Notes under the pieces: generated by a model
Database searches by the model: none
What the model saw: only the letters and a program-made list of their open reading frames with translations
What the model was told of the DNA's origin: nothing
DNA from: Aurantibacter crassamenti
GTDB taxonomy: Bacteria; Bacteroidota; Bacteroidia; Flavobacteriales; Flavobacteriaceae
Length of the DNA stretch: 64,000 bases
Direction of reading: 5' to 3'
Assembly (NCBI RefSeq): GCF_016811105.1
Contig: NZ_JAFBGM010000001.1
Location: 1,616,126-1,680,125 of the forward strand
In this document: positions 19,132-28,417 of the stretch, in pieces
Layout of the letters: each line of letters starts with the position of its first letter
How positions within the stretch are numbered: the first letter of the stretch is position 1
Position numbers and translations under genes: made by a program

Positions 19132-19578
19132 TTATAATTTATACGCCTGTCTAGCTAAAACTTTCCATTTACCATTGTTCTTTTTTAGAATCATCATGTT
19201 ACCTATTTTGACGTGTACATCTTTACCTTCACTTTTGGCATCGGTAACGAAAAAATGTCTGGCTACAGCAGTGTCGTCTCCAGAAATAAAAATAGTTTGC
19301 TCTTCAGTGTTCAGCGTGATAAAATCAAATTCACCATTTACTACTTGGTCAATAAATTGTTGTTTATTTTCAAGTGTACCACTAGAATGACCATAAGTCA
19401 ATTCATCCATCGTAAGTTCTCGTAATGTTTTGCCATCTCTATCAACCATAGCTTGACTAAGTTTGTCAATAGTTTTTTCAACTTCAAGTATTTCGGTGTT
19501 ATTAGTTTTTGAAGTTTGGGCAGTTGCTGCGAATCCGCATGCAACGAATATTATAAATAAGTATTTAATTTTTCTCAT
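19132..19578 (-). CDS. Secreted DUF4440 / SnoaL-like (NTF2-fold) protein
   Basis: 148 residues with a signal peptide ('ACGFAATAQ'). The rest is one NTF2-like cone fold: N-terminal helix 'VEKTIDKLSQAMVDRDGKTL', 'YGHSSGTLENKQQFIDQV' and a C-terminal beta-strand 'GKWKVLARQAYKL'. The family includes small hydrolases, isomerases and ligand-binding proteins; no catalytic pair can be assigned with confidence. Last gene of an operon with the exported RraA-like and enolase-superfamily genes, which hints at a role on the same extracytoplasmic substrate. Confidence 0.85.
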   Translation of the reverse strand: MRKIKYLFIIFVACGFAATAQTSKTNNTEILEVEKTIDKLSQAMVDRDGKTLRELTMDELTYGHSSGTLENKQQFIDQVVNGEFDFITLNTEEQTIFISGDDTAVARHFFVTDAKSEGKDVHVKIGNMMILKKNNGKWKVLARQAYKL

Positions 19579-19624
19579 AATTTATTTTCTTGATTTATTA
19601 AATGGAAATCTATTATAATCAAAG

Positions 19625-20563
19625 TTATTTTTTTTGAGTTTTTAGATAATCATTTAATTCTTTTCTGGTCATTGGTAATTTTTCATCAGGATAATTTTTT
19701 AACCAATTGTCAAAATCAGCTTTAATTTCTTTGGTCCATCGCATATCTATTTGTCCGGGTGTAAACTTTTTTTCACGAAGTCTTTGAAATCCGAATTGAT
19801 CTCGTAGTCCAACAACTTCTGAAGAAATTACTAGATGAGCAACCAAATGGGCAGGAACAAATATGGTACCATGTCTATTGGCTAAAACAACATCACCAGG
19901 TAGAACAGTTGCTCGTCCAATTCTTATGGGTGCATTGATAGAAGACAACATTTGATTTTGAATATATGAAGGGTCCTCATCTCTATACCAGCCATTAAAA
20001 CCTTCTATATCTAATAGGCCAGCTAAATCACGTATGCCGCCGTCAAAAATTACACCATTACCTGAATTTGCATAGATAGCATTACCAAGATTTGATCCAA
20101 TTAAAGTGCCATCAATAATTTTTCCATACCCATCAGCTACATAAACATCACCAGGTTTTAAAATTTCAATCGGCCATGAATTACTTCCTCCAATTGTATC
20201 TCGTTTTTCTTTACCTCCAGTAATCTTTATGAGTTGTTCATAATCGGGTCTAAGTGGCATGTATTGTGCTGTTACTACGCGACCCGTCATGACTTCTTCT
20301 GGATGAATTATTTTCCATCCACCCTCATATTGACCATGGTATCCCTTATTTCTAAGGTAACCCCATGCTTCTTCTATTTGTATGTTTTTCATACGTTTCA
20401 AAAGGGCATCTGAAACTTTCGGGCGGCCATCATCAAAACGTTCTCCTTGCCACTGTGAAGTTAGCGCTTTAATATATTCTGGGCTTGAACCTACTTCTTG
20501 CGATTGGGTTGTTTGTATACTTAATACAACAACCGCAATCATTAAAATTACTTTTTTATACAT
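19625..20563 (-). CDS. Exported RraA-like / HMG-CHA aldolase-family protein
   Basis: 312 residues with a signal peptide ('LSIQTTQSQ'), unusual because most RraA-fold proteins are cytoplasmic. The core (about 75-260) has the family signature 'GDVYVADGYGKIIDGTLIGSNLGNAIYANSGNGVIFDGGIRD' in spaced parts: 'IDGTLIGSNLGN', 'GVIFDGGIRD', and 'PGDVVLANRHGTIFVP'. Members are class II aldolases for 4-hydroxy-4-methyl-2-oxoglutarate and related keto acids, or regulators of RNase E; the latter is unlikely here. About 50 extra residues at the N-terminus and 60 at the C-terminus flank the core. Neighbours (a dehydratase making 2-keto-3-deoxy acids) suggest aldol cleavage of the dehydration product, an inference. 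Confidence 0.85.
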   Translation of the reverse strand: MYKKVILMIAVVVLSIQTTQSQEVGSSPEYIKALTSQWQGERFDDGRPKVSDALLKRMKNIQIEEAWGYLRNKGYHGQYEGGWKIIHPEEVMTGRVVTAQYMPLRPDYEQLIKITGGKEKRDTIGGSNSWPIEILKPGDVYVADGYGKIIDGTLIGSNLGNAIYANSGNGVIFDGGIRDLAGLLDIEGFNGWYRDEDPSYIQNQMLSSINAPIRIGRATVLPGDVVLANRHGTIFVPAHLVAHLVISSEVVGLRDQFGFQRLREKKFTPGQIDMRWTKEIKADFDNWLKNYPDEKLPMTRKELNDYLKTQKK

Positions 20564-20600
20564 TATGCTTTTTTATAAGTGTTCTATTATTTTAATTGAC

Positions 20601-22100
20601 CTAACTATATGTTCTGTCATGTGATCTTAGCTCGTTCCATTCATCAGTTGGCGCAAAGAATGATTTATCTCTCGGATCTAAATGTTCTTTGATAACATCT
20701 AAATTTAATTCAATACCAAGTCCAGGAGAATCAAGTGGAACAGGGGAGAAGCCTTTATCAATCATTTTCTCTTTTCCGGTCATTTTCACTAAACTTTCCC
20801 ACCAAGGTAAATCTACAGAGTGATGTTCTAATGCTAAGAAATTTTGAGTTGCTGCTGCACAATGTACATTTGCCATAAAAGAAACTGGCGTACCAGCTTG
20901 ATGCATGGCCATAGCAATTCCGAATTCTTCAGCATAATCTGCAATCCGTTTTGTTTCTAAAAGGCCACCCGAGCTAGCTAAATCAGGATGTACAATGTCA
21001 ACAGATCTGTTGTGAATTAATGGTTTGAAGTTTTCTAAATAGTGAATATCTTCACCTGTTGTGGTTGGTGTTTCAATGGCATCTGAAATGGTTTTCCATT
21101 GCTCAGTGTGTTGCCAAGGTATCATATCTTCAAACCAAGCTAATCGATATTTATCTAATGCTTTTGCTAGGCGAATTCCGTTGTTAAGATCAAAATGTCC
21201 ATAATGATCTGTTGATATAGGAATTTCATATCCAACCATATTTCTAACATTTTCAACTACTTGTTGTAAATGTTCCAATCCTTTTTCTGTGATTTGTATT
21301 TGAGTAAAAGGGTGTGCAGTGTTTCCATAAGACATATAATTTCTTTGGTCGCCCCATTGATTTAAGCTGCCCTTGTTGTCTTCCCAAAATTTTCCATTTA
21401 CTACAGTACCAGGTATGCCTTTAAGTTCACCAATAGATACATCCATTTTTAACCAAGTATACCCTTGTTCTTTCACTCTAAAGTTTATTAGTCGCTGTTG
21501 TTCTTCTGGTGAACTAGCTTCAGGAGTATCTGCATAAAGTCGAACTTTATCTCTATATCTACCGCCTAATAATTGCCATGCTGGCACGTTATATGCCTTT
21601 CCGCAAAGATCCCATAAAGCCATTTCTACAGCACATACACCACCAGCTTGCCTAGAAGGGCCACCAAATTGCTTTATACTTTTGAATATTTTTTCAACAT
21701 TGCAAGGATTCTTACCTAAAATTCTAGCTTTAAGCATTAATGCATATCGTACATCTGCCGCATCTCTCACTTCTCCCAAGCCATAAATACCTTGGTTGGT
21801 GTCAATTCTAATAATTGCAGTGCCGCCCATTACAGCGGTTAAAGCATAGCGCATATCAGTAATTTTAAGTTCAGATGGTGATGACGAACGATTTACTTTT
21901 GAAGTAGTCTCAGCAACAGTATCCTCAAAAGAATAGCCCATGAAACTAGATAACGCAATACCGCCTAAGGCTGTTTTCTTTAAAAAATCGCGTCTTTTGT
22001 CACCAGTTTTAGGGTTGTTAATTTCGGCCTTTCGAGCATCTGCATATGCTTTTTCTTCTTGTTTGTTTTTTGAAATAAGTTCTTTTAAATTGTTTTTCAT
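20601..22100 (-). CDS. Tat-exported enolase-superfamily acid-sugar dehydratase (mandelate racemase/muconate lactonising type)
   Basis: 499 residues. A 35-residue charged leader precedes a twin-arginine signal ('KRRDFLKKTALGGIALSSF'). Enolase capping domain about 75-190, then the barrel with 'WLKMDVS' (acid/base Lys on strand 2), metal ligands in 'ISTDHYGH' (D), 'AWFEDMIPW' (E) and 'TTGEDIHY' (E), and a His-Asp dyad in 'VHPDLASSGG' and 'MAMHQAGTP'. This is the set expected for dehydration of aldonates or uronic acid derivatives to 2-keto-3-deoxy acids (RspA / mannonate or gluconate dehydratase-like). The Tat leader places it in the periplasm, unlike most relatives. First gene of the operon with 19625 and 19132. 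Confidence 0.88.
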   Translation of the reverse strand: MKNNLKELISKNKQEEKAYADARKAEINNPKTGDKRRDFLKKTALGGIALSSFMGYSFEDTVAETTSKVNRSSSPSELKITDMRYALTAVMGGTAIIRIDTNQGIYGLGEVRDAADVRYALMLKARILGKNPCNVEKIFKSIKQFGGPSRQAGGVCAVEMALWDLCGKAYNVPAWQLLGGRYRDKVRLYADTPEASSPEEQQRLINFRVKEQGYTWLKMDVSIGELKGIPGTVVNGKFWEDNKGSLNQWGDQRNYMSYGNTAHPFTQIQITEKGLEHLQQVVENVRNMVGYEIPISTDHYGHFDLNNGIRLAKALDKYRLAWFEDMIPWQHTEQWKTISDAIETPTTTGEDIHYLENFKPLIHNRSVDIVHPDLASSGGLLETKRIADYAEEFGIAMAMHQAGTPVSFMANVHCAAATQNFLALEHHSVDLPWWESLVKMTGKEKMIDKGFSPVPLDSPGLGIELNLDVIKEHLDPRDKSFFAPTDEWNELRSHDRTYS

Positions 22101-22434
22101 TTTCAGTTGGTTTATGATGTAAAAGATTTAACTACGCAAACGTTATAGTGTTGTTTTTTAATACATTCTTGAAAAACACAAAAGTTTGAATAGGTTTTCA
22201 AGAAAATTATTTAAGCAAATCATTAGATGAAAAAAATGCATTTCACCTAAGGGCATTTAATATAGTAAGAATTAATGATAGTTAAATTTTACAGGTCTAT
22301 TTTTTTGTTTAAACTAAGAAATGTAATAAAATCATGTTGATTTAATAAAAATTTAAACTAAAAATGAAGTTGGAAAGTTGATTCTGAACAAGGCATGTTG
22401 ACTAATTCAAAAAAAGCGGAGAACTTTTGATCTT
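22101..22434. other. Intergenic region between the exopolysaccharide operon end and the enolase-superfamily operon
   Basis: 334 bp without a gene. Upstream of the enolase-type gene on the minus strand there is a -7-like TAACGTTTG (22137-22145) and an inverted repeat with arms CTTGAAAAAC (22168-22177) and GTTTTCAAG (22194-22202), a possible operator. No convincing terminator for the exopolysaccharide operon was found after 22435. Confidence 0.35.
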
Positions 22435-23169
22435 TTAAAAAACTTTTTTGAAGAGGGCTTTGGTTAAGTGCCATGCGAAAACAGCACCATAATAGATATA
22501 CCTTTTCCACATACGTTTTGGTTCTTTAAATAAACGTCCTAACCATTCAAGACCGAAATCTATCCATATTTTATTTGGTCTTTTCATGGTGCCGGCGTAA
22601 AAATCGAAAACGGCACCTATTGAGCAAATAATTGAAGTGTCAAGTGCTTCTTTATTTTCATACGACCATTTTTCTTGCTTAGGAGCTGTCATACCAACAA
22701 AAAGCACATCGGGTTTAAATTTGTTTACAGCTTCTGTCATTTGAGCATTGTCTTCAGCTGAAAACTTAGCTTTATAAGGTGGCGAATAAAAACCTGATTT
22801 TATATTCGGATATTCTTTTGAAAGTCTGGTGTTAATTAAAGATAGTGTGTTTTCTGATGATCCTAAGTAAAAACAAGAACCATGTTCAGAGTTTAGTTTA
22901 TTTAGCAAAAATTGATGAATGTCTGCCCCAGCTATTTTTCTTATTTTTTTACCATAAAGTAATTTCGCTGCAATAACAATTCCAACACCGTCTGGTAATA
23001 GAATATCACTTTGTTTTAAAGCTTCGCTAAAATCATCATCTTTTTTTGCGATACAATATGAATATTGATTTATAGTATTGACAAGGGTCTTTTGAGAAGA
23101 AAAAGCACTAGACAATTCTCCTTCAAAAACTTGGTAACCCAAACAATCAATATGTTGTTCTTTTTGCAT
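22435..23169 (-). CDS. WecG/TagA/CpsF-family glycosyltransferase
   Basis: 244 residues, GT26 family. The family marks are 'LLPDGVGIV' (with the conserved Asp), 'GMTAPKQEKW', 'IGAVFDFYAGT' and the C-terminal amphipathic 'GRLFKEPKRMWKRY' that docks it on the inner membrane. Members transfer ManNAc(A) or a related sugar from a UDP donor to an undecaprenyl-linked acceptor. Last gene of the exopolysaccharide operon. As the WbaP-like enzyme begins the chain, this one probably adds a later sugar. Confidence 0.93.
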   Translation of the reverse strand: MQKEQHIDCLGYQVFEGELSSAFSSQKTLVNTINQYSYCIAKKDDDFSEALKQSDILLPDGVGIVIAAKLLYGKKIRKIAGADIHQFLLNKLNSEHGSCFYLGSSENTLSLINTRLSKEYPNIKSGFYSPPYKAKFSAEDNAQMTEAVNKFKPDVLFVGMTAPKQEKWSYENKEALDTSIICSIGAVFDFYAGTMKRPNKIWIDFGLEWLGRLFKEPKRMWKRYIYYGAVFAWHLTKALFKKVF

Positions 23170-23188
23170 ATGTATGGTAATAAACTAT

Positions 23189-24808
23189 CTAATGTCTTTT
23201 ATAAGCAGCATCAATTACAAAACGATCATCTGTTTGATGAAGATGGTGAACTGACATTAATCCTTCATAAAAATCAGGCTCTACGGTTTCAATTGTTTCC
23301 TCAGAATATTCTTCAAGGGTTAAATTTGTAATTCTATTAATGTTTAATGCACGCCCATAAACACCTTGATCATTAGCTTGCGATGGTCTGTAAATTTTAT
23401 TTTTATAAGAAAAAATGGCTCCACCGTTTCTAGCAGTTCTTGAGTCAATTAATACTGGGTTTTGTTTATGAGGAATCAGTTTTTTTAATAAATCAGTTGA
23501 TGAAACTTTATATATGTAAAGTTCATTTTCTAGTGGAACTGTTGTTGTCGCAGCCTTATTTAAAAACAACCATTTTTCGTTGTTTTCATCATCAAAGAAA
23601 AAAGCGTCTGCAATTAATTCACCTTCAAAAGCTGTAGAGTGTAGTTCCCATTGATCAGGAAAATGGGTGCATTTATATATCTCTAATTTTTTGTTTTCAG
23701 AACTTTCAGGCATTAGATAAATTTCCCCATTCTCCTCAAAAACATACGGGTATGACAAGTGGTAATCGAAATCTAATATATCAATTACATCCACTATTTG
23801 GTTGTTTTTTAATCGACCACATGAAATTTTGCCACGTTTGGTAGAGTAAGGATAATTTTCAAAAAACACATACGTTTCATTTTTATAATCAAACAAAAAC
23901 GGGTCCGCCCAAAATTCATCTTTTGGTAATTTAATTGGTTCTAATGTTGATAAATCTGTAGTATTAAACTGCCCTTTAGCAATGAATAGCGTGAAACATT
24001 GATATCTCCAATTTAAAATTTTAGATGCCAATCGCTCTAAAATTTTGGTAGTTACTTTAGTGTAAAATTTTAGCATGTAATCAACTATTTGCAACGCATT
24101 AGGTTGGGCTAGTATTGTTTGCGTTTTAGTTGATGCTTGTTCAGTTGGCTCTAATGTTGCAACTGATTTTAAGTTTTTAGTTAGTAGTGCCACTGAAGAT
24201 TCTAAGACCATATCAGTAGTTTTAACTAAAGACCAATGTTTGTTAAAATGTGCTTGGTCAAGTAGCAATGGTTGGGCCTCTGTTTTACTAACTTTTAAAA
24301 GCGAAACTACCACTGTTGCTTCTTTATTCATTATTTCCCAGAACCCAGTAGGACTATGATTTGTGATATGCTTGGCATTATGTTTTAAAGACCATGTACC
24401 ATGTTTTGCTAAACCAGATAATTCTTTACAATGTATAGTGTCTTCCAGTTTTAGAATTAGGTCTAAATTGTGCAATTTAAGTTGTTCTATATCTTTAGAA
24501 TTACTCGTAGAATTTTCATTAATCTCAAATTTATTTACCTGACTTAAACGCTCAGATAATTGAGAAGCTTTAATGGTTTTTAGTTTTTTAAAAAAGAATT
24601 TTCTTTCAAGTGACCATTGTAATTTTAAAAAGAACTTAGCGAGGTTGTTTTTTGGAGTTTTTAATTCGTGATAATGCTCGCAAGTTGTTTTTTGAACAGT
24701 AATTAGCGCTGATAATTCTAGCTCTTTACTGACTAGTAAATGCTGTAGTATACGCATTTGCCAGTTGGCTAAATTATTTAAATCATCTGTTATTACTGCT
24801 ATTTTCAT
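23189..24808 (-). CDS. Two-domain protein: formyltransferase-like N-terminus and GINT1_N-type five-bladed propeller C-terminus
   Basis: 539 residues, no signal peptide. The first part (about 1-260) begins 'MKIAVITDDLNNLANWQMRIL' (split here by reading, the motif is ITDDLNN) and resembles the N-terminal formyltransferase-like region found in similar operon proteins. The second part (about 280-539) has 'DEFWADPFLF', 'ETYVFFENYPY', 'EIYLMPESSE', 'LIADAFFFDD' and 'RNGGAIF', the pattern of the glucosamine inositolphosphorylceramide transferase N-terminal domain. Function in bacteria is unknown; position between glycosyltransferases suggests modification of the exopolysaccharide, for instance acylation of an amino sugar. 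Confidence 0.65.
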   Translation of the reverse strand: MKIAVITDDLNNLANWQMRILQHLLVSKELELSALITVQKTTCEHYHELKTPKNNLAKFFLKLQWSLERKFFFKKLKTIKASQLSERLSQVNKFEINENSTSNSKDIEQLKLHNLDLILKLEDTIHCKELSGLAKHGTWSLKHNAKHITNHSPTGFWEIMNKEATVVVSLLKVSKTEAQPLLLDQAHFNKHWSLVKTTDMVLESSVALLTKNLKSVATLEPTEQASTKTQTILAQPNALQIVDYMLKFYTKVTTKILERLASKILNWRYQCFTLFIAKGQFNTTDLSTLEPIKLPKDEFWADPFLFDYKNETYVFFENYPYSTKRGKISCGRLKNNQIVDVIDILDFDYHLSYPYVFEENGEIYLMPESSENKKLEIYKCTHFPDQWELHSTAFEGELIADAFFFDDENNEKWLFLNKAATTTVPLENELYIYKVSSTDLLKKLIPHKQNPVLIDSRTARNGGAIFSYKNKIYRPSQANDQGVYGRALNINRITNLTLEEYSEETIETVEPDFYEGLMSVHHLHQTDDRFVIDAAYKRH

Positions 24809-24812
24809 AACG

Positions 24813-25913
24813 TTATTTAACTGTTGAGTTTATTTCGCTAAGAATTGAAATCAAATTTTTTTCAAAGATTTGAAAGGTAAATAACTCATTATATCTGAGT
24901 CTACTTTCTTTGCCCATTTCAATACCATGCTCTTTGTTATTGATGATTTTTTCCATTTTGCTGGCCAAATCTACAGCATCCTTTTTTAGAACTAAATACC
25001 CTGATTTGTTATTAATTACCATTTCTGGAATAGCCCCTTCATCCGAAGCAATTATTGGTAAACTATTTTGCATTGCCTCTAATAAAACCAATGGAAAGCA
25101 ATCCTCATGAGTAGGATGTACAAAGACATCTGCATTCGTCATAAACGGATTTTTATCTGTTCCATATTTTTTACCATGTGCAAATACCTGTTCTGAAATA
25201 GCTAATTGGTCTACTATATTATGAAATGATTCTTCATCAATATCAGACCAATCACCAACAAAATGACATTCAAAATTCAAGTCTTTCTTTGATAGAATTT
25301 CACAAGCATGTAAAAGTGAGTAAACACCTTTATCTTGCATCATATTAGATAAAAATAGAAAGCTACATGAGTCAGTAGTATCCTGTTTTTTAATTGATGT
25401 TTCTACTTCAGGTATTCCGTTAGGACAGAAAAAAACATCTTTACTTTTAACATACATTGAAATATCATCATAAAGCAAAGGGGAAAGTAATATTGATTTA
25501 GTTTTTCGAAATACAATTCGATAGCAAAGTCGCTTTAACCAGCTATAGCTATTTGCCTTAACACCTTTATTATGAAAATGATAAACTATTTTTTTTCTAA
25601 ATAATTTAAGCAACAGAACTACAAAAACATCTTTGTAAAACCCCGGACCTTTTGCAGTTAAGGTCATATAACATAAATCATATTTCGTTTTAATTAATGC
25701 TTTAGTTGTATTTTTTAGAATATTAAAAAGAGCAGAAATTTTTCCTTGACCGCGTTTGCCAATGTCATCAAGGCTAAATGATGTTGCTAGATTAAGATAG
25801 TCTGCAGAAAAAGTTGTGTTAATTATGCTACTATCCTTAATACGTTTACTCACCATAGAAGCCCCATGAATGGGTGGTGGTAAATGTAATATGAATAGTA
25901 TTTTTGATTTCAT
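24813..25913 (-). CDS. Glycosyltransferase family 4 (GT-B fold)
   Basis: 366 residues, no signal peptide. The C-terminal GT4 half carries 'HPTHEDCFPLVLLEAMQNSLPII' in pieces: the EX7E motif 'EDCFPLVLLE' and the 'SDEGAIPEMV' donor-site loop; N-terminus 'ILHLPPPIHGASMVSKR' is typical of GT4 proteins. Retaining transfer from a nucleotide sugar to the lipid-linked repeat unit, at the cytoplasmic face of the membrane. Its start overlaps the stop of the preceding gene by one base, so translation is probably coupled. The donor sugar is not predictable. Confidence 0.92.
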   Translation of the reverse strand: MKSKILFILHLPPPIHGASMVSKRIKDSSIINTTFSADYLNLATSFSLDDIGKRGQGKISALFNILKNTTKALIKTKYDLCYMTLTAKGPGFYKDVFVVLLLKLFRKKIVYHFHNKGVKANSYSWLKRLCYRIVFRKTKSILLSPLLYDDISMYVKSKDVFFCPNGIPEVETSIKKQDTTDSCSFLFLSNMMQDKGVYSLLHACEILSKKDLNFECHFVGDWSDIDEESFHNIVDQLAISEQVFAHGKKYGTDKNPFMTNADVFVHPTHEDCFPLVLLEAMQNSLPIIASDEGAIPEMVINNKSGYLVLKKDAVDLASKMEKIINNKEHGIEMGKESRLRYNELFTFQIFEKNLISILSEINSTVK

Positions 25914-27046
25914 TATTTAATTGTTGCGTGTTGTAATGTATTGTTGTTCTGTTTTGAATTGGTTTTACTTACATGATCAATAGCGTCAATTACACCTTTC
26001 GCTGAACTCTCAAAATTCAATTCTTGTACCTTGCCTTTTGCATTTTTGCTTAATCTATTCCATTCATCACTATTGCTTAATATTTCGAAGGCTTTATTCG
26101 CCCACAGGTCACTATCAATTTTAATTGCAAAACCAGTATTGTCATCAACAAGAAGGTCATTTACTATTCCAGCATATGGAGAAGTAATTACGGGCGTACC
26201 ACTAGCCATAGCTTCATTTGCAACAACTCCCCACGGGTCCATTCTTGTTGTGAATAAAAAAAGCTTAGCGTCTGAATAATATTCTGGTAATTTCTCTTGA
26301 GAAATAAACCCAGGAAAATCATAATCAATATTATGCGCATCTAACTTTGAAAATAATTCTTCTTGTAAGGGTCCGCTACCTAATATCAAAACTTTAAATC
26401 CGTCAATTTTTTGTGCTAGTTTTATTACCACATCTGCGAAAAAAAATGGCAGTTTACGTTCAGTAAACTGACCTGAATACATAATGTGATACTTTCTGAT
26501 ATTGAACTTTTTATCATTTTCAAACTTTGAATTATGAATGCACAATGCACTTTGAAAAATATGTTCTTTTTTAACTCCGTAGTATTGAAAAAGCTTTAAA
26601 CTATTTTTACTAGCCCCTATATAGGCTGATGAAGTTTTAAATACAGATTTACGAATAAACTTATGTACCCAAGACAAGTCTTTTTCAGACCCTAACCAAC
26701 CATCGGTCATAGGAATGAATTTTTTGCGATAAAGTAAGGTGTGAATCCAACCATATAAATGAGTTGGGTTAAAGCCTGTGGCAATAACAATGTCTGGGTT
26801 GTATTGTTTTAATACTTTAAATATTTCTGGGTTATTATGAACATAATTGAAACCGTCTTTTTTAAGTCTCACGTTTTCTTTTAAAAAGGTATGATTGAAT
26901 TGCAGGTCATTCAGGTTCCAGCTTCTATTAGATTCCGTATTCGCGCAGTAAATTACTATGAAATCTTTACCATATTTTTGATTAAGAATTTCGTACATCG
27001 GTAATCGATATGGAGCAGGTATATTTGTAATGAGAGCAGTGCGCAT
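25913..27046 (-). CDS. Glycosyltransferase family 4 (GT-B fold)
   Basis: 377 residues. N-terminus 'ALITNIPAPYRLPMYEILN' is the typical GT4 acceptor-domain opening; the donor domain has 'MYSGQFTERKLPFF', 'ILGSGPLQEEL' and the EX7E region 'DPWGVVANEAMASGTPVI'. Cytoplasmic, probably membrane associated. It lies 12 bp after the broken asparagine synthetase gene and is coupled to the next glycosyltransferase. Role: addition of one sugar of the repeat unit; donor unknown. Confidence 0.92.
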   Translation of the reverse strand: MRTALITNIPAPYRLPMYEILNQKYGKDFIVIYCANTESNRSWNLNDLQFNHTFLKENVRLKKDGFNYVHNNPEIFKVLKQYNPDIVIATGFNPTHLYGWIHTLLYRKKFIPMTDGWLGSEKDLSWVHKFIRKSVFKTSSAYIGASKNSLKLFQYYGVKKEHIFQSALCIHNSKFENDKKFNIRKYHIMYSGQFTERKLPFFFADVVIKLAQKIDGFKVLILGSGPLQEELFSKLDAHNIDYDFPGFISQEKLPEYYSDAKLFLFTTRMDPWGVVANEAMASGTPVITSPYAGIVNDLLVDDNTGFAIKIDSDLWANKAFEILSNSDEWNRLSKNAKGKVQELNFESSAKGVIDAIDHVSKTNSKQNNNTLQHATIK

Positions 27047-27058
27047 AGGTTGATAACT

Positions 27059-27430
27059 TTAAAAATATATTTTTAGTTCACAAGACCTTCTTGTTCGTAC
27101 GTTTAATTTTACTGCCATTTGCTTTATCACGCTATTGTAGATTTTAGCCGTAGAAACAAGCTTAATTTTCTGTTTTATAATACTGCTCTTAGCTATAAAA
27201 TCAATAGTGTTGTTACTGATAATCCTTCGCCGATTTGCATGATTATCTAAATCAATAATACTTAATCTTCTGAAGCCAAAAGCTACGGGGTGTTCAATAA
27301 AACATCCATCAGAATCTGGTCCCCTATGAACAATTTTATCATTCATGGTATTGATTCTACTCAATAAGGTATCCTTAGGCTTTTGGCCTTCAGCGCTTGA
27401 GAGTGAAACAATACCATTAATACCGCACAT
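27059..27430 (-). pseudogene. Truncated asparagine synthetase (AsnB-type) glutaminase fragment
   Basis: 123 codons. Residues 1-66 match the N-terminus of glutamine-hydrolysing asparagine synthetases of polysaccharide loci: the nucleophile Cys2 in 'MCGINGIV', then 'HRGPDSDG' and 'GFRRLSIIDLD'. After about residue 66 the similarity stops: the conserved NGEIYN loop, the rest of the glutaminase domain and the whole ATP-pyrophosphatase domain (over 450 residues) are absent, and a basic, unrecognisable tail of about 57 residues follows. Most likely an internal deletion that fused the start of asnB with remnant DNA. It cannot be a working synthetase; a short peptide may still be translated. Relatives amidate uronic acid residues in exopolysaccharides. 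Confidence 0.82.
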
Positions 27431-27459
27431 TTTATTTTTCTTTTTTTAATATTTATCTA

Positions 27460-28371
27460 TTACGAATATTCATTATACCTCAAGCTAAACATACCAGCTA
27501 ATGCACCTAAACTATCAGCAATAGCCAAAATACCCCAGTATCTTTTGTTAAAGGGAATTAGGGCTAATGGTAGGGTTATAATACCAGTTAGTAAATACGC
27601 TAGGCTGATAAAAAACTTTTTAACCATTTGCATGAAATCTTTCTTCAATTTTAAAATATATGTATAGGTTGACGCACCTCTAAAAGTCCGTTTAATCAGC
27701 CATTTTAAATTTGCCCGATTACTGGGAATGGTTTCATAGACGATGGCCTTTTTTGACCAATAATTTTTGGCCTTTTTTTGCGTGGCTACAACACCAAAAT
27801 AAGAATCTTCACCACCTGTAATATTAAAACGTTCGTCAAAAGTTAAATCGTTTTCAATTATAAATTGTGTTTTGAGCAATACATTGTTGCTTTCAAAATC
27901 TGATATTGCTTGATTATGGTCAAAATCAAGATAAGAAAAGTTTACAGCGATACTGTCTTTTATTTTATCTTCAAACACAGGAATATTTGGTCCTTGAACA
28001 ATGTCAGCTTTATTTTTATCAGCAAGACCTACTAATTCGTTCAGCCAATCTTTTGTCACAAATTCATCATCATCAACAAAAATGATATAATCAGAATTTA
28101 ATTGAATAGCCTTTGCCAAAATTTCATTTCTAACATGCGATAAACCTTTTATAGCATAGTTGTGGTAAATAAAATTGAAATTTAAAGGGCAATTTTTCTT
28201 CAATATTTGTGCTGTTTCTGCTGCTGACCTTTCTGAATCATTATCAACAACTAGAATATCAATAGTTTGTATAAGCTTGCCGTCAATATTACATTGGTAA
28301 ATGCTATCAACCAATTTGGCTAGCATTGCTGGCCTTTTGTATGTTGGTATACCAATTACTAGATGATTCAT
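27460..28371 (-). CDS. Glycosyltransferase family 2 (GT-A fold)
   Basis: 303 residues. The GT-A core covers about 1-230: 'VIGIPTYKRPAMLAKLVDS', the nucleotide-binding 'LVVDNDSE', the DxD-type 'IIFVDDDEFVTKDWL' and the 'GGEDSYFG' acceptor/base loop. A hydrophobic C-terminal segment (about 250-285) would anchor it in the inner membrane. Inverting transfer of one sugar to the repeat unit. Gap of 46 bp to the glycosyltransferase upstream; the downstream neighbour is the broken asnB. Confidence 0.93.
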   Translation of the reverse strand: MNHLVIGIPTYKRPAMLAKLVDSIYQCNIDGKLIQTIDILVVDNDSERSAAETAQILKKNCPLNFNFIYHNYAIKGLSHVRNEILAKAIQLNSDYIIFVDDDEFVTKDWLNELVGLADKNKADIVQGPNIPVFEDKIKDSIAVNFSYLDFDHNQAISDFESNNVLLKTQFIIENDLTFDERFNITGGEDSYFGVVATQKKAKNYWSKKAIVYETIPSNRANLKWLIKRTFRGASTYTYILKLKKDFMQMVKKFFISLAYLLTGIITLPLALIPFNKRYWGILAIADSLGALAGMFSLRYNEYS

Positions 28372-28417
28372 AACTTATACTTCACTAGGTTAAGCTGAAT
28401 AATTATTCAGTAATGTT

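Noticed and set aside
27059-27430. Idea that the AsnB-like ORF is a genuine small glutaminase
   Set aside because: The NGEIYN region and the rest of the amidotransferase fold are missing, so it cannot form the active site.
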